From NCBI GenBank assembly GCA_025526915.1, contig JAHLKH010000010.1, positions 124,001 through 188,000 on the forward strand: a DNA stretch of 64,000 nucleotides, read 5' to 3'. Each line of letters opens with the position of its first letter. The first letter of the stretch is position 1. The notes below the pieces were generated by a model. That model worked only from the letters and a program-made list of their open reading frames with translations, had not been told where the DNA came from and searched no databases. Below are positions 58,501-64,000 of the stretch, in pieces. The position numbers and the translations under genes were made by a program. Source of the stretch: Entophlyctis helioformis. Lineage: Eukaryota > Chytridiomycota > Chytridiomycetes > Chytridiales > Chytriomycetaceae.

Positions 58501-59886
58501 AGACCACGCAGATCCCACTCATCTCGCTGCTCATGATCGCCTCCATCTATGGCCTGCAAATCGTCTTGTTCCTCTTGAAACGCGAGATCCAGAACCTCGG
58601 CTGGATGCTGGCTGTAAGTCTCATGTCACGTCTGCATGGCAGGCGACTCTGGACTGACACTGCTGCTGCTCTAGTACCTGTTTGCTGTGCCCATCTTCTC
58701 ATTCTACCTGCCCATCTACGCGTTCTGGCACATGGACGACTTCTCGTGGGGCAACACGCGTCTGGTGATCGAGCAGGACGGCCGACGTGTGCAAAAGGAG
58801 ATGGACGAGGCCTTTGATCCGGCCCTCATCCCGCTCATGACGTGGCAAGAGCACCACCGCTACCAGGTGGATGAGCGGTCGCTGACAAGCCACGACGGCA
58901 GCGCCAGCGGCAGCCATGACGGGCAGGGAAGCGGGCACGGACGCAGCAGTCGCGAGGGTCCGGATGGACGCGGCGTGCTGCCGTCCGTAAGCTCTGGCAG
59001 TGGTGGCAGTGGTGGCAGTGCCGTCCGTGGCGTGCCTGTCGCTGCCAACGTGGCGACAGCAACGTATGCACAGATTGCCCAGAAGCAGATGCAGATGCAA
59101 ATGCAGATGCAGATGCAATTACAGCAACAGCAACAGCAGCAGCAGCAGCAGCAGCAGATGCAGCAGATGCAGATGCAGATGCAATACCAACTCTCGGCTG
59201 CGCGACTGCCGCTGTCTGGAGTGTCGCCCTCCAGTCCAGTCGCTCCAGCATTCTCGCCCGACGCCTTGCACCAGCCCCGCATCGTTGCCTACACATCCCA
59301 AGCAGCAGTTGCAGGCTCTTCGTCCAAGACCATCGCCAACATCAAAACAGACAAGGGCAAGGCATCTGCTCGTCGTGGGTCTGGTCGCGACGGCCCAACC
59401 TCCCCAACATCGCCAACATCGCCTACATCGCCTAAATCACCAGCCTCAGCATCGGCACCTGTCGACCACCGCATGCCACGCAAAACCAGTCGCATCGCCG
59501 TGGTCGGAGCGTCTTCGCCGCCTCACGCGGTCTCCAGCTCCTCCACGCCACCAGCCACACTGCCAGGCCACCAATCGCCGACCATTAGCGCAAAGTCAGC
59601 GCCGCTCTCAGACGTGAGCTCGGCTACCGGCTCGGCCGCCCAATCCGCCGTGGGGTCGTCTGTGGCGGACGGCTCGCCTGCCTCGCAAGCCGTGGTGGCC
59701 AACCTCGAGCCGCTCGTGAGAGACTTTTTGGCCACCGCGAATCTGATGACGGTCACCAAACGCCAGGTGCGCGAGCACATCGAGGGGCTGCTGCCTGCGG
59801 GCACGAAACTGAGCTCGTCGCAACGCAAGCAGCTGCATGCCATCCTGACGCGTGTGGTTGATGAACTGTCCAAGTCGTCTCTGTGA
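52580..59886 (+). CDS. Chitin synthase with myosin-like head and DEK_C tail (division 2)
   Basis: Makes wall chitin at the plasma membrane. Exons 52580-53100, 53328-55032, 55113-58613 and 58675-59886 join in phase (2312 residues). Residues from about 140 to 900 are a divergent myosin motor: HLFDMAASAYLHM, a P-loop position GEHHASKT (175-182), QIFQVLAAVLHLGNLTF, and switch 2 DTPGFDYTS. Ser/Asp-rich linkers follow, then membrane helices. The catalytic GT2 core has VDADTQV (about 1656), GEDRYLTTL (about 1771) and QRRRWINSTVHN (about 1810). The end is a DEK_C domain (VRDFLATANLMTVTKRQVREHIEG...). The P-loop lacks two glycines of GESGAGKT, so motor ATPase activity is doubtful. Several Gln, Ser and Asp runs are encoded by microsatellites. 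Confidence 0.95.
53256..53301 (+). repeat. ACACACTG/ACACACGG tandem array in intron 1 of chitin synthase
   Basis: About five tandem units of 8-10 bp lie 26 bp upstream of the 3' splice site. They contain CTGAC words that could act as alternative branch points. Confidence 0.8.
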
Positions 59887-60028
59887 TCTCGCCTCTTTAT
59901 TCATGGTTCCCTGTTTTATGTATTGAACACGCTTACACGCACGCCATGTGATGTTGTCACGTGCCTTGGGATGGGTTGGTACAGTGGTGTGTGTGTATGT
60001 GGATGGCAGCAGCCGCGGCAGTCCGCCT

Positions 60029-61234
60029 CTAGATGGACTTGACTCTGCGCACATTGTGCAGGGCGTCTTCGACAAAAAAGTCCCAGTAGATGGGGATGAG
60101 CGGCGCGGTGCACAGATGCCACAGCGAGTGTGCGTCTAGCACACCCCACACGGGCGGGAAATCAAACACTTCCAGCGACATGGCAGCCGAGATCCCGAGC
60201 ACAACGACGGCAATCTTCCACGCGTACTTTGTTCCTGGAGCAGCATTCCCGCCAGCCGCCGATCGGATGCTCTGCCGATGGTGGCGTGCGTCAGGGGCAG
60301 ACGACCATGACCGGATGTACTGGTACACAGACCATCCCAGCCACAGCAGGTTGCCCGAGACGCCAATGGCCAGACCGGCCAGCATGTTGTAGCCATAGTC
60401 GAACCGCCAGAACGACAGGTACGACACGTGGCCGATGTAGAACGCCAGGGCAGCCGCCACGATCCAGGCACGGACGCGTCTGTTTGTGACGCCGCCGACG
60501 CGCAGGATGGCCAGATACAGGGACATCAGGATGGACGCCATGGCGGAAAAGTAGTCGAGCTTCTCAGTCCAGGCAAAGTCGCGTGTGTGGTAGACGGCGG
60601 ACCAGACCCACGAGTTGACGGCGATGTAGCCCGCAAACTCGACGACGGGGTACAGCGGGTAGTTTTCTGGGCGGATCTGGGCCTGGTAGCGCCGCAGACC
60701 GTAGTAGTGGCCCAGGCCGTTGAAGACGGAGAAGAGGACCGAGGCGGGCTCCTGCATGCCCAGAACGCGGATGAAGGGCCACTTGCCGTAGAACTGCTGG
60801 ATGGGCTTGGACTGGGCAATGTACTGCGGCGGCGTCTGGCCCTGCGCACGGTACTCGGCGAGCTGCTGGCTCTTGAGGTCCAGCTTGCGGCGGGTGACCT
60901 GATGCATGCAGACGTACTTGCAGTCCTGGCCGCAGTCCCACAGCGTCAGCAGCAGGATGGCCGACAGCGAGGTGGACGTGGCGGACTGCAGGCTGCCGAG
61001 CTGGTTGCTGTTGCTGTTGCTGTTGCTGGGCGAGGTGCTGTCATCGAGCGAGAAGGCGGCCGCAGACGACGTCCTGTGGCTGCAATGGGCGGCCTGGCAC
61101 TTGGACACGCAGGCCTGGAAGAGCGGGTCGCGGTCGCCGGGCGACGCAGCGCACGGCAGCGGGGCGAGGACAGCGGCGAGCGCAAGCGCAAGGACGGCAA
61201 GCGCGGTGCGCCGTGTGCGTTGTGTTGCCGGCAT
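60029..61234 (-). CDS. PER1: GPI-anchor lipid-remodelling protein PER1/PGAP3
   Basis: ER/Golgi phospholipase-type protein that removes an acyl chain from GPI-anchored proteins. Single exon, 401 residues. A signal peptide (ALAVLALALAAVLAPLPCAAS) is followed by a luminal Cys-rich part (FQACVSKCQAAHC, WDCGQDCKYVCMH). The CREST-type membrane domain follows: KWPFIRVLGMQEPASVLFSVFNGLGHYYG, YIAVNSWVWSAVYHTRDFAWTEKLDYF, and near the end DAHSLWHLCTAPLIPIYWDFF. The family His and Asp residues are present. An Asn/Ser repeat sits in the luminal loop. AATAAA on the minus strand near 59898 is a plausible poly(A) signal. Confidence 0.96.
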   Translation of the reverse strand: MPATQRTRRTALAVLALALAAVLAPLPCAASPGDRDPLFQACVSKCQAAHCSHRTSSAAAFSLDDSTSPSNSNSNSNQLGSLQSATSTSLSAILLLTLWDCGQDCKYVCMHQVTRRKLDLKSQQLAEYRAQGQTPPQYIAQSKPIQQFYGKWPFIRVLGMQEPASVLFSVFNGLGHYYGLRRYQAQIRPENYPLYPVVEFAGYIAVNSWVWSAVYHTRDFAWTEKLDYFSAMASILMSLYLAILRVGGVTNRRVRAWIVAAALAFYIGHVSYLSFWRFDYGYNMLAGLAIGVSGNLLWLGWSVYQYIRSWSSAPDARHHRQSIRSAAGGNAAPGTKYAWKIAVVVLGISAAMSLEVFDFPPVWGVLDAHSLWHLCTAPLIPIYWDFFVEDALHNVRRVKSI

Positions 61235-61426
61235 GAGTGGTCCGAGTGTCGCAGAGTGTCGCAGAGTGTCGTAGTGCCCGGCAGTGTCTCACCGCGCGCG
61301 GCCAAGTGTCTCACGGCCAGATGTGGTGGAAAGCGACACGCACGAACATGAACCGAAGCCCGTTTATTGGCAGCGACAACAGGCCAGCCCGCCTGCACGC
61401 CTGCACGCCTGCAAGAGCGCTCACAC

Positions 61427-62239
61427 TCACTTCATCTCCAGCCGCACGGCGTACTCGGCCAGCAGGCCCACCTGCTCGAGCCCCGGCCGCCCGCGCCGCG
61501 TGCGCTGCGGATCGTGGCCCACAAGCCCGCCCGCGGCCCCCGTCTCGGGCTCCATGTCCACGGCCATGCCCTCCTGTGCCTCGCCCGCCATGCCTGCCTC
61601 GCCCCTCTGCGTCTCGCCGCCGACAGCCGCAACCGAGCCGGCCACCGGGAAGATCATGCTGCTCGCCGTGTCGAAGCGCCAGCCAAGATGTGCCACGATC
61701 GACTCGACCGTCTCGCCCGTCGCGCCGTTGCTGCTGCCGTTGCTGCGGGCCGCCAGACCCACCATGGCCGCAAACCGATCCGCAGGCAGGCTCGAGTACG
61801 CCTTGGCAATCAGCGCAAGCGCTCGCTGGCGCACAGCGTCCCGCACCCACTGCACCAGCAGCCCGTCGATCTTGGCGCTGGTCGTCGCTGCACCGGCCGG
61901 ACCCGCAACCGCTGCGTCAAGGGCAGGTTCAGCGAGTGCAAGGTGGATGCCGCCATAGTCTCGCTTCCACAGCTGGATGGCCACGGTCGCCAGGCCGACA
62001 AACACCGGCGAGCGGTCGGCCGGGAGTGTGCGCTTGACCAGGAACCGGGCGGCAGACAGGTCGTCCTGCACAATGAACGCGGCCAGCAGGGCGGTGGCGA
62101 CCACGGGCAAGGGCGAGGCCAGCCTGCCGATGGCGACATACAGGTCGTACTCTTGCTCCTTGGCCTCGCAGTGGTCGGCGAGTGCGGCTGCGTTGCGGGC
62201 GACGACGAGCTCGTGGATGCGGTCCTCGGCGTTGGTCAT
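61427..62239 (-). CDS. COP9 signalosome subunit 8
   Basis: PCI-domain subunit of the signalosome that removes NEDD8 from cullins. Single exon, 270 residues (human CSN8 is 209). The blocks LLAAFIVQDDLSAARFLVKRTL, VQLWKRDYGGIHLAL-type, VRDAVRQRALALIAKAYSSLPADRFAAMVGL and VESIVAHLGWRFDTASSMIFPV follow CSN8 order and spacing. LLAEYAVRLE at the C-terminus matches the family end. A Gly/Glu-rich insert before that accounts for the extra length. Start at 62239 (MTNAEDRIHEL) chosen because upstream frame residues look non-coding. The F-box gene in this window would be an indirect target through SCF. AATAAA on the minus strand lies about 60 bp past the stop. Confidence 0.85.
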   Translation of the reverse strand: MTNAEDRIHELVVARNAAALADHCEAKEQEYDLYVAIGRLASPLPVVATALLAAFIVQDDLSAARFLVKRTLPADRSPVFVGLATVAIQLWKRDYGGIHLALAEPALDAAVAGPAGAATTSAKIDGLLVQWVRDAVRQRALALIAKAYSSLPADRFAAMVGLAARSNGSSNGATGETVESIVAHLGWRFDTASSMIFPVAGSVAAVGGETQRGEAGMAGEAQEGMAVDMEPETGAAGGLVGHDPQRTRRGRPGLEQVGLLAEYAVRLEMK

Positions 62240-62379
62240 GGCTCGCAATGTGTGCTGCTCGCTACTTTCGTCTGTTGGGGCAAGTCTCGGTCCCTGGCTC
62301 ATCCAGATCACTTGTGAATTCACTGAGCGTGCACTGCACCTGGACGGACGGATGAACGGACAGGCGGACGGGCAATGAT

Positions 62380-64000
62380 TCATTCGTCGTGCTTTTCAAA
62401 AGGCGAGTCGGCCAGGGGGATCCACTGCTCCATCCTGGTGGCTTCAAGCGCCGATCCAGGCAGACGCTCAAAGACTGCCTCGCGATCACCAGAGCCAAAC
62501 AGTCGCGATCCAGACGGCTGTGCAGGCTCGAGGGCCAACAACGCAGCATCCGCCACCTTGCGAGTCCCGTCAGTGTGCACCGCCTGGCTACCGCTGTTAC
62601 TGCGCCGTGTCTCCCGCGATTGAGACGCATCGCGCTCAGGCTCGGCAAGGGCCGGCAGCAGACTCGTGTGCACGACAAATGTCTTGTTGTCAAGATGCAG
62701 GTCGGGGTAGACCAGCAGGCCCTGCGTCGCTGCCATGTGGTGCTTGTAAAACCTGTTCAATGCAGACACGCGAGCCAGCGTCAGCAGCAGCGTCATCGTC
62801 CATGTCAAACTGCTGGCAAGAAGGCGTCGTTGTACGTGCCTCTTCCATGCCAGAGTGGACTGCGCGTCCGGCTCGAAGTCTGGTCCAGATGGCGTCTGCT
62901 TGGAAACATGGATGGATTCCTCGTCGACCGATACGCCCCAGTCGCGCGGCACCGCCCAGCGCGTAAAGGACGCCTCCATGGACTGCCATGCACTCTTGCG
63001 GTACACGACCCCTGACAGCCGGTCTGCGCGGCCATAGACCAGCGGCACAAAGCGTCCTCCGTCGGCCCCAGTTCCTGCGTTATGACTTGAACCGCCTTTG
63101 GCGGCAGTGTCTGGTGTTGCAGCAGCAGGCGTTGTGCCGTATCGCAGTGTGTCAAGTGCACATCCAACGACGTTGTGCTGACTGACTGGCTGAGGCATGG
63201 ACGACGTTGTGTGTCGCTTTAGCATGATGTTGATGCACCATTTCGCGTACTGCGCATACAATGGTGACACTGTTGCTGTATGGTCCAGCAGCAGTGCAAA
63301 GGGAGCCCCGACTGGCCATGCTGCTGTCATGACCTGCCACACGGAACAGAACCACAAATGCCAGCATCGTGTCAACGAGTCAGCCCGCCAGTCAACCCGT
63401 CAGCCATTCGGCTCGCCATCCCAGCCGACATTGAGAAAGTGCGACAGAGCCAACGCGTACCATGGGCAGCGACCTGTGGTCGTAGCGATAGTCGAACCGC
63501 TTGGTACCATGCGGCCAGCGAAAGCTTCGCGCGACACTCATAACAGCCGTGCTTGCTGGCACGTCGACGTGGATGTACAGATCAATGCTGCTGGCATCTG
63601 CAGCGTCAGAAATGCCTGTATAGTCGGCATTTGCCAGGCTGTTGAAGAGGGCAACGACGCGGCCGTGGTCCGCATCCGAGCCGAGCAACAGATGCACAGC
63701 AAAGCTCATGTCCGACGGCGGTGGGCGGGACAAGCCAGTCGCTGCGCGCGGCATGGCGGCCAGCAGCCCGCGTTGGCCGAGTCGCTCCAGCGTCTCCTGG
63801 ACGCGGTCGATGTTGGATTCGGGCGGCCTGGACTTGGACGGCCGACGCCAAAGATGGATGAGCGGGCCGATGACGTGTGCGAGTTTCCAGCCAAAGGCGT
63901 CAATGGAGACCTGCAAGTCGCTAATGACGGCTGGCGGTTCGTGGCTGGCGCCTGTCCAGTCCTGCACGCCGTGCCGGCTCTGTTGTGCCGGTGTTTGCAG
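62380..64000 (-). CDS. Glycosyltransferase-like protein, 5' end outside the window (partial)
   Basis: Probable membrane or Golgi sugar transferase; exact family not fixed. Two exons are visible: 64000-63461 and 63333-62380 (join in phase). The first has a nucleotide-sugar-fold start (SFAVHLLLGSDADHGRVVALFNSLANA...IDLYIHVDVP). The second opens with VMTAAWPVGAPFALLLDHTATVSPLYAQYAKWC, resembling the EDD-x-VSP acceptor loop of GT2-like enzymes but with DHT where acidic residues are expected. YRKSAW follows, then a Leu-rich hydrophobic segment and a Ser/Arg-rich tail. No in-frame ATG occurs before the window edge, so the N-terminus is missing. Confidence 0.6.

Noticed and set aside
1..64000. Mobile elements or viral insertions
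   Set aside because: No transposase, reverse transcriptase, integrase, long terminal repeat or terminal inverted repeat was seen. Base use looks even across the window.

Overview
This is nuclear DNA from a eukaryote, and almost certainly from a zoosporic (flagellated) true fungus such as a chytrid or blastocladiomycete. The fungal evidence is a tripartite Trl1-type tRNA ligase and a giant chitin synthase with a myosin-like head and a DEK_C tail. The flagellar evidence is a CFAP70 axonemal gene. Most genes are split by short introns with GT-AG ends, and a few introns appear to be GC-AG. The gene names rest on motif and family recognition by eye, without database searches. Exon joins were worked out by hand from splice sites and reading frame. 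No transposon, CRISPR array, rRNA or prokaryotic feature was seen.

Layout. 0.3-3.6 kb: TRL1 (+). 3.6-9.6 kb: a focadhesin/RST1 homologue (-). 9.6-12.4 kb: a phytanoyl-CoA-dioxygenase-like gene (+) overlapped by a TTC14-like TPR/RS gene (+). 12.5-17.4 kb: CFAP70 (-), divergent from a NEK2-like kinase (+, 17.7-20.2 kb). 20.2-22.7 kb: an unrecognised multi-pass membrane protein (+). 22.8 kb: initiator tRNA-Met. 23.1-23.9 kb: LAMTOR1-like (+). 24.1-25.6 kb: SAR1 (+). 25.9-28.0 kb: SLU7 (+). 28.3-29.4 kb: RPF1 (+). 29.8-32.3 kb: B-type cyclin (-). 33.6-35.5 kb: NRT2-type nitrate transporter (+). 35.5-38.2 kb: F-box protein with frame breaks (+). 38.4-38.9 kb: organic hydroperoxide resistance protein (-). 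39.0-41.0 kb: second unrecognised membrane protein (-). 41.2-44.4 kb: two unrecognised genes (-). 44.4-46.5 kb: OLA1/YchF ATPase (+). 46.6-49.2 kb: UBR-box plus ZZ zinc-finger protein (-). 49.3-50.9 kb: alpha/beta-hydrolase lacking the nucleophile serine (-). 51.0-52.4 kb: GPALPP1-like (+). 52.6-59.9 kb: chitin synthase (+). 60.0-61.2 kb: PER1/PGAP3 (-). 61.4-62.2 kb: COP9 signalosome subunit 8 (-). 62.4 kb to the end: a glycosyltransferase-like gene cut by the window edge (-).

The window is mostly housekeeping: RNA processing (TRL1, SLU7, RPF1, FOCAD, TTC14-like, GPALPP1), secretion and GPI anchors (SAR1, PER1), TORC1 signalling (LAMTOR1), cell cycle and cilia (cyclin B, NEK2, CFAP70), wall synthesis (CHS) and protein turnover (CSN8, UBR-ZZ, F-box). 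Genes are packed tightly; several divergent pairs have start codons only 22-65 bp apart. The most notable points are: focadhesin in a fungus; a possible dual-targeted OLA1; a UBR-ZZ protein; a hydrolase with serine replaced by alanine; a chitin-synthase myosin head with a degenerate P-loop; GC-AG introns; and several frame breaks that need read-level checking. I found no clear previously undescribed multi-gene system.
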